Source: Bacteroidales bacterium
GTDB lineage: Bacteria; Bacteroidota; Bacteroidia; Bacteroidales; UBA932
Direction of reading: 5' to 3'
Assembly: GCA_017561885.1 (NCBI GenBank)
Contig: JAFZBF010000044.1
Location: forward strand, 1 to 33,203
DNA: 33,203 nucleotides
The translations under genes and the position numbers were made by a program. Below the pieces are notes generated by a model, which was given only the letters and a program-made list of their open reading frames with translations, was not told the DNA's origin and made no database searches. Shown piece after piece: positions 1 through 7,043 of the stretch; within the stretch, counting starts at the first letter, position 1; every line of letters starts with the position of its first letter.

Positions 1-104
1 AAATCAGTCTTTACGGCTGCGTCCAGCGTATCGAGCCAGGACGGCTCCTGTGCGGCGCAAGTCATAGAAACAAGTATCAGTAAAAGCGTTGCGGTCTTTT
101 TCAT
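1..104 (-). CDS. Secreted protein N terminus, probably TonB-dependent receptor (partial)
   Basis: Only the first 34 codons lie in the window; the gene runs off the left edge. It starts with ATG at 104 and encodes a Lys-Lys start, a hydrophobic stretch and an Ala-Gln end typical of a Sec signal peptide (MKKTATLLLILVSMTCAAQ). It lies 12 bp downstream of the stop of a DUF4249 lipoprotein and is probably co-transcribed with it. DUF4249 genes in Bacteroidetes commonly sit beside TonB-dependent outer-membrane receptors, so a receptor is the likeliest product, but no receptor domain is visible here. The signal peptide is seen; the receptor call is inference from context. Confidence 0.5.
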   Translation of the reverse strand, partial: MKKTATLLLILVSMTCAAQEPSWLDTLDAAVKTD

Positions 105-116
105 ATTATGTTCATA

Positions 117-1310
117 TTATGGCATTGGCATTGTATTTCCCGGATCCTCTTCATCATCCTCAGGTTCATAGTTCGGTCCAAACACCTGGATTCTCACTCT
201 GGGACGCAACCAGGGAATCCCCCTGGAACCTTCTAATTCATAATAGTAGTATTCTCGATTTCGCGTGACACAGCCGAATATTCCCAGTCCTCCGTGGATG
301 TTGGTAAACAGATTATCCCTAAGATAGATTGTTGAAATATCACTGCTCTGTTCGGCATAATACTGCTGATATGCCTCACACAGGTAGCGGTCGTAATCCT
401 CTGACACAGCGTCAAAAAACACCCGGTTCAACTCCCACCAGTTGGAAGAGGAAGAAACATCTGTAAAATCCCCGTCTATGGCAAAATGCGGAACAGACTT
501 GGGATTCTCCAGTTGTCGGGCCCAGTCCTCCCTTTTGGGAAAGCGGAGGAAGTCCCGGTGCATAGAGTATCCTATCGTATAAAAATCAATATACGATCCG
601 ACCACAAGGTTGGGACTGTTTTTGATTTCGGGCACGCCGGCACCCGACCGTACCATCCCGGTCAGATTGAAGTTGTCGACATACGGGTAATCAGTGCAGA
701 GATTCTTTACCGGAACAAACTTTTCCAACTCTGCATCATATTTTTCTGCATATGCCCAGACCGGACAGGAAAAGACAATATGATAGAATAAACCCTCCAC
801 TGTCACATCTCCGAAAGTAATGCCGTCCACCCAGGAAACATAGGACGTAAGACGTTTAATATCAAGATTCAACCATGGGCCAACATCTTCAGAACTATAA
901 CCCCCAAGGAATCCTGCTGCTTCAAAACCCCAATGCAATTCACCCGGCATAGCCTGTTCTGCCCAGACAGTTTCGCGGCCGGGCACGGTCACTTCGAGAC
1001 GATAATTATGTCCGGGGATTGCAGCATATTCCAACTGCCAGTCACTCTCAGAAGTCCTTGTGAAGCGGCCGGCCTCGCTGTTTTCGGTAAGGTCTGTCAG
1101 AACAGCAGAAGCCTCGGTCACACGAGGAGCCTCCGCCTGTGACGCACCTTTGGTCCAGGACAGTTTCAATGTCTGGACAGAGTCCTGCGTAAGAACGCAG
1201 TAGACAGACAGAAGGGGTTCTTCTTTGGCATCGAGAACCACATCCTTGACGCAGGAGCTCAGCCCTACAGCAAGGAACAGGAGAATGATATAGAATAGCT
1301 GCTTTTTCAT
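117..1310 (-). CDS. DUF4249 family outer-membrane lipoprotein (copy 1)
   Basis: A 397-residue predicted lipoprotein. Residues 1-20 form a signal peptide ending in the lipobox LSSC with the acceptor Cys at 20. The body fits the DUF4249 family: the early VLDAKEEPLLSVYCVL region, the IPGHNYRLEVTVPG strand region near residue 100, and a C-terminal block ending in TNIHGGLGIFG. The family has no known enzymatic function and is usually encoded next to TonB-dependent receptors, suggesting an accessory role in uptake. The first 122 residues are almost identical to the gene immediately upstream (1336-2379), the middle is strongly diverged, and the C-terminal block is conserved again. Start ATG at 1310 is set by the signal peptide and by gap-free alignment to the paralog. 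Confidence 0.85.
   Translation of the reverse strand: MKKQLFYIILLFLAVGLSSCVKDVVLDAKEEPLLSVYCVLTQDSVQTLKLSWTKGASQAEAPRVTEASAVLTDLTENSEAGRFTRTSESDWQLEYAAIPGHNYRLEVTVPGRETVWAEQAMPGELHWGFEAAGFLGGYSSEDVGPWLNLDIKRLTSYVSWVDGITFGDVTVEGLFYHIVFSCPVWAYAEKYDAELEKFVPVKNLCTDYPYVDNFNLTGMVRSGAGVPEIKNSPNLVVGSYIDFYTIGYSMHRDFLRFPKREDWARQLENPKSVPHFAIDGDFTDVSSSSNWWELNRVFFDAVSEDYDRYLCEAYQQYYAEQSSDISTIYLRDNLFTNIHGGLGIFGCVTRNREYYYYELEGSRGIPWLRPRVRIQVFGPNYEPEDDEEDPGNTMPMP
946..1310. repeat. Direct repeat, DUF4249 5' segment, copy 1
   Basis: This 365-bp segment, from the start codon into codon 122 of copy 1, aligns without gaps to 2015-2379. By hand I count 30 mismatches (about 92% identity), eight of them within the 20 bp closest to the start codon. 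Homology at DNA level drops sharply on the inner side of 946. Confidence 0.9.
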
Positions 1311-1335
1311 ATTACTGTCAATAAACTAACCGAGA

Positions 1336-2379
1336 TTATGCAGGCCTAATATTAGGATCATTCTCATCAGGAGGATCAATACGTGTTTTATGAGGTCTTT
1401 CCCACCTTTGGGGAACAGTCAGTATCGCACCGAAAACACCCAGTCCTCCGTGGATATTGGTATACATATTATCCCTGAGATAAATTGAGGAAAGATCACT
1501 GCTCTGTTCTGCATAATAGCGCTGATATGCCTCATACAGCCATTGGTCATACTCTTCTGACAGGGCAGAGAAATACAGCACACCTTGAGTCGGAGACGGT
1601 TGTGGCTGGTCAAAATAGTAGTGATAGTATTGTCCCCTGAAATCACCGTCTATGGCAAAATACACCGGTGTCTGATAATCGCACTTCGGGAACCTGAGGA
1701 TTTTGTTGTGATACGGGAATCCGGATAGAATATACTGATACTTTTCAGGATCATCGAGGTCTTCAACATCCATCTTCGCACGCACTCTTCCTGTCAGATT
1801 GCCGTTGTCGACATAGGAAAAGGTCGTACAGATATCCTTGGCAAACTCGTGTTGCCCAGAACTGGCATTATAGTTTTTGGCATAAGCCCAGACCGCACAG
1901 GGAAATGTCGAACAATACTGCGTCCCGAACAACAACCAGCCTTCATAACCTGGAAGAGGATCATAACCCGGCAACCAGGGTGCAAAGGCCACGCTTTTGA
2001 CAGGAACTTCCTTTGGCATTGTCTGCTCTGCCCAGACAGTTTCGCGGCCGGGCACGGTCACTTCGAGACGGTAATTGTGGCCTGGGATTGCGGCATATTC
2101 CAGCTGCCAGTCACTTTCGGATGTCCTTGCGAAGCGGCCGGCCTCGCTGTTTTCGGTAAGGTCGGTCAGAACAGCAGAAGCCTCGGTCACACGGGGAGCC
2201 TCCGTCTGTGAAGCGCCTTTGGTCCAGGACAGTTTCAATGTCTGAACCGAGTCCTGCGTAAGGACGCAGTAGACAGACAGAAGGGGTTCTTCTTTGGCAT
2301 CGAGAACCACATCCTTGACGCAGGAGCTCAACCCTACAGCAAGGAACAGGAGAATGATATAGCAGCAGGGTTTCTTCAT
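1336..2379 (-). CDS. DUF4249 family outer-membrane lipoprotein (copy 2)
   Basis: Paralog of the gene downstream, about 347 residues from the ATG at 2379. An ATG two codons further upstream at 2385 is also possible, but 2379 aligns codon for codon with the paralog's start. The lipobox LSSC follows a hydrophobic signal peptide. The first 120 or so residues are nearly identical to copy 1. The central part (roughly 123-290) is shorter and strongly diverged although still alignable, for example VWAYA, YVDN.NLTG and FAIDGDF. The C-terminal EAYQRYYAEQSSDLS...NIHGGLGVFG block is again close. The two genes are probably a recent tandem duplication in one operon; function beyond the DUF4249 family is unknown. 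Confidence 0.85.
   Translation of the reverse strand: MKKPCCYIILLFLAVGLSSCVKDVVLDAKEEPLLSVYCVLTQDSVQTLKLSWTKGASQTEAPRVTEASAVLTDLTENSEAGRFARTSESDWQLEYAAIPGHNYRLEVTVPGRETVWAEQTMPKEVPVKSVAFAPWLPGYDPLPGYEGWLLFGTQYCSTFPCAVWAYAKNYNASSGQHEFAKDICTTFSYVDNGNLTGRVRAKMDVEDLDDPEKYQYILSGFPYHNKILRFPKCDYQTPVYFAIDGDFRGQYYHYYFDQPQPSPTQGVLYFSALSEEYDQWLYEAYQRYYAEQSSDLSSIYLRDNMYTNIHGGLGVFGAILTVPQRWERPHKTRIDPPDENDPNIRPA
2015..2379. repeat. Direct repeat, DUF4249 5' segment, copy 2
   Basis: This is the second copy of the 365-bp direct repeat, exactly 1069 bp from the first and equal in length. Both copies cover the signal peptide, lipobox and N-terminal domain of the two DUF4249 genes. Confidence 0.9.
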
Positions 2380-2514
2380 CGGCATTATGCTTTTCTATTA
2401 TAACGCACAAAACTCCAAAATACGTCTCTAATAAGATGCTTTTTTTACATAAATAGTTGCAATTGTTGATAAAACAAGGGCGGACCTTTTTCGCGAATCT
2501 TCTTACATTTCACT

Positions 2515-2665
2515 AACCCGAAATTCACAAAGCAGATAACCCCTCCTCAGAGGTATTCATAATGCATACTGGTCTGCTTTCTGCGGTCATTTTGCCGCAG
2601 AAAGCATCCTCATATGCTCCGCAGAGCTCTGAGAGCCTCTTCATCTGCTTTGTGAATTTCGGGTT
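2515..2665. repeat. 151-bp nested inverted-repeat element
   Basis: The outer arms 2515-2537 and 2643-2665 are perfect 23-bp inverted complements. Inside them, 2546-2552 pairs with 2627-2633 (7 bp), and 2575-2586 pairs perfectly with 2595-2606 (12 bp, 8-nt loop). A perfect 10-bp palindrome lies at 2622-2631. As RNA or as a DNA cruciform this would form one long interrupted rod. No open reading frame, transposase or clear target-site duplication accompanies it. It lies between the 5' end of the DUF4249 operon and the 3' end of the rnf run. It could be a miniature inverted-repeat element, a structured RNA or a double terminator; the sequence alone does not decide. Confidence 0.7.
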
Positions 2666-2740
2666 GGCCTATACCACTTGCCCAAGAGCGGTTATAGATG
2701 CTATTTCCATTGCAATCGTTGTATGATTTGAATACCCTAT

Positions 2741-2784
2741 AAAAAGATTCTTCGCTACGCTCATAATGACGCCGTAGCGAAGAA
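2741..2784 (-). terminator. Probable intrinsic terminator after rnfA
   Basis: Arms 2748-2759 and 2773-2784 are perfect 12-bp inverted complements around a 13-nt loop. Read on the minus strand, the hairpin is followed by TCTTTTTAT, a U-tract. It lies about 90 bp downstream of the rnfA stop, so it fits a Rho-independent terminator for the long minus-strand run. The arm sequence (TTCTTCGCTACG and complement) resembles a short repeat I recall as scattered through many bacterial genomes, so it may instead be a dispersed repeat acting as a terminator. Confidence 0.6.
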
Positions 2785-2872
2785 CCTGTTTTCCTGGTTG
2801 CCGGTCAGCACTTTGCCGGATGTTACGCAACCCGTGACAAGCCGGGGAAAGGGCCGGAATAAGCCATAAGTA

Positions 2873-3472
2873 TTATACCATTCCGCTGAAGCCCATAAAA
2901 GCCATGGCCATTATGCCGGCAACGATGAGGGCGATAGGGACACCCTGGAATGCCTTGGGCACTTTGGAGAGTTCGAGCTGCTCGCGGATACCTGCGAAGA
3001 GGATGATGGCGAGGCCGAAACCGATGGCGCTGGCGATGGCGAACACCACCGACTGGCCGAGGTTCAGCATATGGGTTTCACCGCCGAAGGTGAACTGCTT
3101 CTGCACTACCATCAATGCCACGCCGAGCACGGCGCAGTTGGTGGTGATAAGGGGCAGGAAGATGCCGAGGGCCTGATAGAGCGAAGGACTGATCTTCTTG
3201 ATGATGATCTCTACCATCTGCACGAGGCCGGCGATCACGAGGATGAAGCAGACAGTCTGCAGATATTCGATGCCAAGAGGGACCAGCACGTAGTTCTGCA
3301 GCAGATAGGTGACGCAGGTGGCCAGGGCCATCACGAAGGTCACGGCTGCTGACATTCCTACAGCAGTGCTGACTTTCTTGGACACGCCCAGGAAAGGACA
3401 TACACCCAGGAACTGGGACAGAAGTATGTTGTTGACGAATACCGCCGATATTATTATCAATATATATTCCAT
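2873..3472 (-). CDS. rnfA: Electron transport complex subunit RnfA
   Basis: A 199-residue integral membrane protein with about six hydrophobic segments, close to the usual length of the RnfA/NqrE family. The N terminus has the family hallmark [20 protein letters not shown] (residues 14-33), and the conserved [10 protein letters not shown] lies near 110-120. RnfA and RnfE form a pseudo-symmetric membrane pair; in solved Rnf/NQR structures this pair holds an iron centre through cysteines such as those in the VCPFLG and NCAVLG motifs. It is the last gene of the rnf run, 8 bp after rnfE, and is followed by a probable terminator. Confidence 0.95.
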   Translation of the reverse strand: MEYILIIISAVFVNNILLSQFLGVCPFLGVSKKVSTAVGMSAAVTFVMALATCVTYLLQNYVLVPLGIEYLQTVCFILVIAGLVQMVEIIIKKISPSLYQALGIFLPLITTNCAVLGVALMVVQKQFTFGGETHMLNLGQSVVFAIASAIGFGLAIILFAGIREQLELSKVPKAFQGVPIALIVAGIMAMAFMGFSGMV

Positions 3473-3480
3473 ATCCCGAG

Positions 3481-4065
3481 CTATTTAGTTGTCAGTTTCT
3501 TGAAGAGAACCATAAGGTATCCGAGCACGATGAAAGCGCCCGGAGCAAGCACGAAGAGCAGCATTCCGTCCGGAGCCATGAACTTCCAGCCGAAGGCGCT
3601 GCAGCTTCCGAGAATCTCGCGGACAAGTCCGAGTACAGTAAGCGAGAGCGTGAATCCCAGGCCGATTCCCAGGCCGTCGCAGGCCGAATCGAGCACGCCG
3701 TTCTTGTTGGCGAAGGCCTCTGCCCTGCCGAGCACGATGCAGTTCACAACGATCAGCGGGATGAAGAGGCCCAGGGTCTCATAGAGAGACGGCAGATAGG
3801 CCTGCATCAGCAGCTGCACTATAGTCACGAACGCTGAGATTATGACTATGTACGACGGGATGCGGACCTTGTCGGGGATGAAGCGGGCCACCGCCGAGAT
3901 TACGATGTTGGAGAGGACGAGCACACACATCGTAGCAACGCCCATACCCATACCGTTGATGGCGGAGGTTGTAGTTCCAAGCGTCGGGCACATACCCAGC
4001 ACCAGAGCGAACGTAGGGTTGTCCTTGACAAGCCCCTTGGTGATCAGTTTCCAGCGGTTGCTCAT
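3481..4065 (-). CDS. rnfE: Electron transport complex subunit RnfE
   Basis: A 194-residue membrane protein of the RnfE/NqrD family. It shows the typical N-terminal [24 protein letters not shown] region (residues 7-30) and the [14 protein letters not shown] motif in the middle. Each of these two motifs contributes a cysteine, as in RnfA, consistent with the shared iron site. About six membrane segments are predicted from hydrophobicity. Its ATG overlaps the rnfG stop by four bases (4062-4065), implying translational coupling. Confidence 0.95.
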   Translation of the reverse strand: MSNRWKLITKGLVKDNPTFALVLGMCPTLGTTTSAINGMGMGVATMCVLVLSNIVISAVARFIPDKVRIPSYIVIISAFVTIVQLLMQAYLPSLYETLGLFIPLIVVNCIVLGRAEAFANKNGVLDSACDGLGIGLGFTLSLTVLGLVREILGSCSAFGWKFMAPDGMLLFVLAPGAFIVLGYLMVLFKKLTTK

Positions 4066-4694
4066 TGCTGTCCCTCCCAGTTTGTATTGGAGGCGCCGGT
4101 CACAACGTCACTTGCGTCCTCGCCCTTGATGGTCAGATAAACTTTATAGGCTTCGGCTACACCCGAGGTGAAAGCCCTTGATGTGATGGTTGAAGCTGTG
4201 ATGGCGTCGATGTCGCCGCCGTCCTTCTTAACCTGGAACTTGGTCTTTGCCGGATCCATTCCGTCGAACTGGCTGCGAAAACTGCCTTTACCGGATTCGG
4301 AAATCTTGGCGCCGAGGCCGGGAGTCTCGGAGTGGGAGATCACCGAAGTATTGTAGATGATGCCGGTTGCTGCATCGAAGCCCACCAGCATATCGATGAC
4401 ACCGCCGAAGCCTGTCGGAGTGACCTCGACAGCATAGCCCAGCACCTTGTCCTGGTATTTCGCAGGATAGACCTTGTACTGCTTTCCGTCCATCTCGACC
4501 ATCATGACGTCCTCGCTCGGCACGTTGTCGAACTCGGGCACGACAGCCGCGATGGCATTGTTGGTCTTGGCCAGGTTTGCTGCGGCTATAGGCTCCGCGG
4601 TCACATGATTCACAAGACCGAGCAGAGCCGAGCACACCAGACAGATGCACCCAAGGGCAAGGACCATATTCAAAAATGATGATTTTACAGCCAT
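4062..4694 (-). CDS. rnfG: Electron transport complex subunit RnfG (covalent FMN)
   Basis: A 210-residue protein with one N-terminal membrane anchor (about residues 8-30) and an extracytoplasmic FMN-binding domain. Family landmarks are HSETPGLGAK (121-130) and the C-terminal DAITASTITS motif, in which Thr169 is the expected covalent FMN attachment site. The motif reads ASTIT rather than the textbook SGATxT, but the acceptor Thr and following Thr are present. A GGAGG sequence inside the end of rnfD (4704-4708) is a plausible ribosome-binding site. RnfG relays electrons between flavins of RnfD and RnfG in the Rnf complex. Confidence 0.94.
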   Translation of the reverse strand: MAVKSSFLNMVLALGCICLVCSALLGLVNHVTAEPIAAANLAKTNNAIAAVVPEFDNVPSEDVMMVEMDGKQYKVYPAKYQDKVLGYAVEVTPTGFGGVIDMLVGFDAATGIIYNTSVISHSETPGLGAKISESGKGSFRSQFDGMDPAKTKFQVKKDGGDIDAITASTITSRAFTSGVAEAYKVYLTIKGEDASDVVTGASNTNWEGQQ

Positions 4695-4697
4695 AAT

Positions 4698-5696
4698 CTA
4701 TTTCCTCCTTCCATAACCGAATCTAACCGGTTTGCAATATTTGTTCAACAACGGAACGGTGAGGTTCATAATCAGGATGGCGAATGAAACACCTTCCGGA
4801 TATGAGCCGAAATAACGTATCAGCACGGTCAGCACGCCGATGCCGACTCCGAATATGATCATTCCTTTATTGGTCATAGGCGAAGTGACATAGTCGGTGG
4901 CCATAAAGATCGAGCCGAGCATCAGACCGCCGGTGAACAGGTTGAAGAGCGGACCTGTGTAGGCCTCGGGATTGCAGAGAGAGAAGATGCCTGTCATCAC
5001 TGCCACGGTAACCCAGATCGTTACGGGGATGTGCGGTTTGATGACCTTGCGGCAGAGCAGATATACAAAGCCGATCAGCAGGGCTATGACCGAAGCCTCG
5101 CCTGCCGAACCGCCGGCTCTGGCGAACAGCATCTGGGCCGGAGTCAGGCCGGGATTGGCCGCGATGATTTCCTGTACTGTGGAGCCGCTGTGCAGGCCTT
5201 CGTTGATGAGGGCCAGCGGGGTGGCGCCGCTGAAGGCGTCGACGCTGTGGAACCAGCTCTGGGGAGCGGTCCATGTGGTCATTGCCACAGGGAATGATAT
5301 CAGCAGGAACACTCGGCCTACGAGAGCCGGGTTGAATATGTTCTGGCCGAGGCCGCCGAAAGTCATCTTGGCAATGCCGATCGCAACGATGGAGCCGACC
5401 ACGGCGATCCACCACGGCGCTGCAGGCGGAAGGTTGAGGGCCAGCAGCACACCGGTGACGATGCAGCTGCAGTCCTTCACGGTAACCGGGCACTTAAGCA
5501 GGAACTTCTCGATGAGATACTCCACGGCAGCACAGGTCACCACGCTGCATACCAGCAGCAGGAGCGCATTCCAGCCGTAGAAATACAGGGACACCAGCAC
5601 TGCGGGAGCGAGGGCGATCAACACGTCGCGCATCAGGCGGACAGTCGAAAACTCGCTGTGCATATGCGGAGCCGGAGAAACTATTTGTTTTGACAT
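4698..5696 (-). CDS. rnfD: Electron transport complex subunit RnfD (covalent FMN)
   Basis: A 332-residue polytopic protein of the RnfD/NqrB family. The motif SGATPLA at 156-162 contains Thr159, the expected covalent FMN attachment residue. The GGLGQNIFNPALVGRVF region (114-130) is a second family signature. The C-terminal end is Gly-Tyr-Gly-Arg-Arg-Lys on the cytoplasmic side. It follows rnfC by 12 bp, with a strong Shine-Dalgarno sequence overlapping the rnfC stop. Confidence 0.95.
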   Translation of the reverse strand: MSKQIVSPAPHMHSEFSTVRLMRDVLIALAPAVLVSLYFYGWNALLLLVCSVVTCAAVEYLIEKFLLKCPVTVKDCSCIVTGVLLALNLPPAAPWWIAVVGSIVAIGIAKMTFGGLGQNIFNPALVGRVFLLISFPVAMTTWTAPQSWFHSVDAFSGATPLALINEGLHSGSTVQEIIAANPGLTPAQMLFARAGGSAGEASVIALLIGFVYLLCRKVIKPHIPVTIWVTVAVMTGIFSLCNPEAYTGPLFNLFTGGLMLGSIFMATDYVTSPMTNKGMIIFGVGIGVLTVLIRYFGSYPEGVSFAILIMNLTVPLLNKYCKPVRFGYGRRK

Positions 5697-5703
5697 ATCT
5701 CTT

Positions 5704-5710
5704 CCCTCCT
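5704..5710 (-). promoter_or_regulatory. Strong Shine-Dalgarno site for rnfD overlapping the rnfC stop
   Basis: On the minus strand the sequence reads TAGGAGGG, seven bases before the rnfD ATG. The first three bases are the rnfC stop codon (5709-5711). Bacteroidetes genes often lack such sites, so it stands out and supports the 5696 start. Confidence 0.7.
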
Positions 5711-7043
5711 ATTTTTTAGCGCGGCCGCGGATGATCTTCATCACCTCTGCCTTGTTTATACGTATCACGTCGAGCAGCGGGATGTTGGCCGGGCAGGTGT
5801 ACAGGCAGCAGCCGCATTCGATGCAGTCGAATATCTTGTTCTCCTCCAGGGCGTCGTACTGGCCGCCGGCCCTGGAGAGCTTGTTGAGCAGCCACGGTTC
5901 CAGACCCATAGGGCAGGCGTCGGTACATTTGCCGCAACGGATGCAGTTGCTTTCCGGCTTGCGGCGGGTCTGCTCTTCGGTGAGCAGCAGCAGGCAGGAC
6001 GAGCCCTTCTGTGTGGTGGCATCCAAATTGGCTATGGCCTTTCCCATCATAGGGCCTCCGCTGATGAACTTGGCAGCGGTCTCGGGCACTCCGCCTGCAG
6101 CCTCGAGGACGAACGACAGCGGCGTTCCGAGCCTTACCCTGAAGTTGCGGGGAGAGGGAACACACTGCCCTGTGACGGTCATCACGCGCTCGAAGAGAGG
6201 CTTATTCTTCTGGATGGCCTCATATACCGCATACGATGTTGCAACGTTCTGGACCACGCAGCCGGTGTCGATGGGCAGGGCTCCTGAGGGCACCTGGCGG
6301 CCGGTGACAGCGTCAATCAGCTGCTTCTCGCCGCCCTGCGGATATTTCTTCTTGAGCTTGAGCACCTCGATGTCAGGATATGCAGCGCTGGCCTTCTGGA
6401 TGGCAGCTATGGCCTCAGGTTTGTTCTCTTCGATACATATCTTGCACTTGCAGCCGCCAAGCACCTTGGACATTATCGCGGCGCCGATAACGATGGCGTC
6501 GGGACTCTCGCGCATCAGGCGGTCGTCGGCTGTCACGTAAGGTTCGCACTCGGCACCGTTGATGATGAGGAACTCGGCCTTCTTGCCCTGCGGAGGGTTC
6601 AGCTTGACGTGAGTGGGGAAAGTTGCGCCGCCCATTCCGACGATGCCTGCCGCCTTTATCTTGGCAAGTATGTCTTCGGGACTGTCGGTAATCTCTCGGA
6701 CGATGGAGTCGCTGCGGTCAATGGCAGGATCCCATTCGTCACCCTCGACGTCGATCACTACGTGAGGCACCATATTGCCTGCAATGTCAGCCCTAGGCTC
6801 GACTGCGGCAACGGTACCGGAAACTGAAGAGTGCACGAATCCTGAAATGAAACCTGAAGGCTCGCCTATCACCTGGCCTACAAGCACCTTGTCGCCCTTG
6901 GCAACAACCGGAGTGGCGGGAGCGCCCAGATGCTGAGCCATTGAAATAGCCACCTTGGCGGGCGAGGCGAGCGGAGTGATGGCAGCCTCTCTGGCTATCT
7001 TGTTCTCGTGGGGATGTACACCACCTATCTTGAATGTTATCAT
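5709..7043 (-). CDS. rnfC: Electron transport complex subunit RnfC
   Basis: A 444-residue soluble subunit, the NADH-reacting part of the Rnf complex. The N-terminal FKIGGVHPHENK is the usual start. The glycine-rich GMGGATFPTHVK (136-147) lies in the Complex I 51-kDa-like flavin/NADH domain, and a SLBB-like region precedes the iron-sulfur part. Two ferredoxin motifs provide 4Fe-4S ligands: C367, C370, C373, C377 and C407, C410, C413, C417. The ATG overlaps the rnfB stop by four bases (7040-7043) and is preceded by a perfect Shine-Dalgarno sequence within rnfB. It lacks the long repetitive C-terminal extension seen in enterobacterial RsxC. Confidence 0.96.
   Translation of the reverse strand: MITFKIGGVHPHENKIAREAAITPLASPAKVAISMAQHLGAPATPVVAKGDKVLVGQVIGEPSGFISGFVHSSVSGTVAAVEPRADIAGNMVPHVVIDVEGDEWDPAIDRSDSIVREITDSPEDILAKIKAAGIVGMGGATFPTHVKLNPPQGKKAEFLIINGAECEPYVTADDRLMRESPDAIVIGAAIMSKVLGGCKCKICIEENKPEAIAAIQKASAAYPDIEVLKLKKKYPQGGEKQLIDAVTGRQVPSGALPIDTGCVVQNVATSYAVYEAIQKNKPLFERVMTVTGQCVPSPRNFRVRLGTPLSFVLEAAGGVPETAAKFISGGPMMGKAIANLDATTQKGSSCLLLLTEEQTRRKPESNCIRCGKCTDACPMGLEPWLLNKLSRAGGQYDALEENKIFDCIECGCCLYTCPANIPLLDVIRINKAEVMKIIRGRAKK

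Larger units (their letters stand above)
2386..2872. other. 487-bp non-coding region between rnfA and the DUF4249 genes
   Basis: No gene is supported here. It contains the nested inverted-repeat element (2515-2665) and the terminator-like hairpin (2741-2784). The part next to the DUF4249 start (2386-2470) is AT-rich and presumably carries that operon's promoter, but I see no full TAnnTTTG box there. The 2785-2872 stretch next to rnfA contains repeated GCCGG words but no clear structure. Confidence 0.7.

Noticed and set aside
2380..2385. Alternative start of DUF4249 copy 2 two codons upstream (MPMKK)
   Set aside because: The paralog aligns codon for codon from 2379 and has no counterpart of the two extra residues; the choice does not change the signal peptide and cannot be settled from sequence alone.
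2515..2665. Insertion sequence or intact transposon at the inverted repeats
   Set aside because: The 105 bp between the arms has no coding capacity and no clear target-site duplication flanks the element, so a non-coding repeat element is all that can be claimed.
2511..2669. Integron attC-like site formed by the nested inverted repeats
   Set aside because: The ends contain AAC and GTT but the flanking bases break the RYYYAAC and GTTRRRY rules at three positions, and no integrase or cassette array is present.
3078..3401. Additional small genes overlapping the rnf genes in other frames
   Set aside because: All rnf subunits are full length with strong family motifs; the overlapping frames are Arg/His-rich shadows without motifs or start signals.
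4184..4212. RnfG FMN motif ASTIT instead of SGATxT as a sign of an inactive subunit
   Set aside because: The acceptor Thr169 and the surrounding DAIT..TS pattern are intact, and variants with Ala or Ser before the Thr seem ordinary in Bacteroidetes RnfG as far as I can recall.
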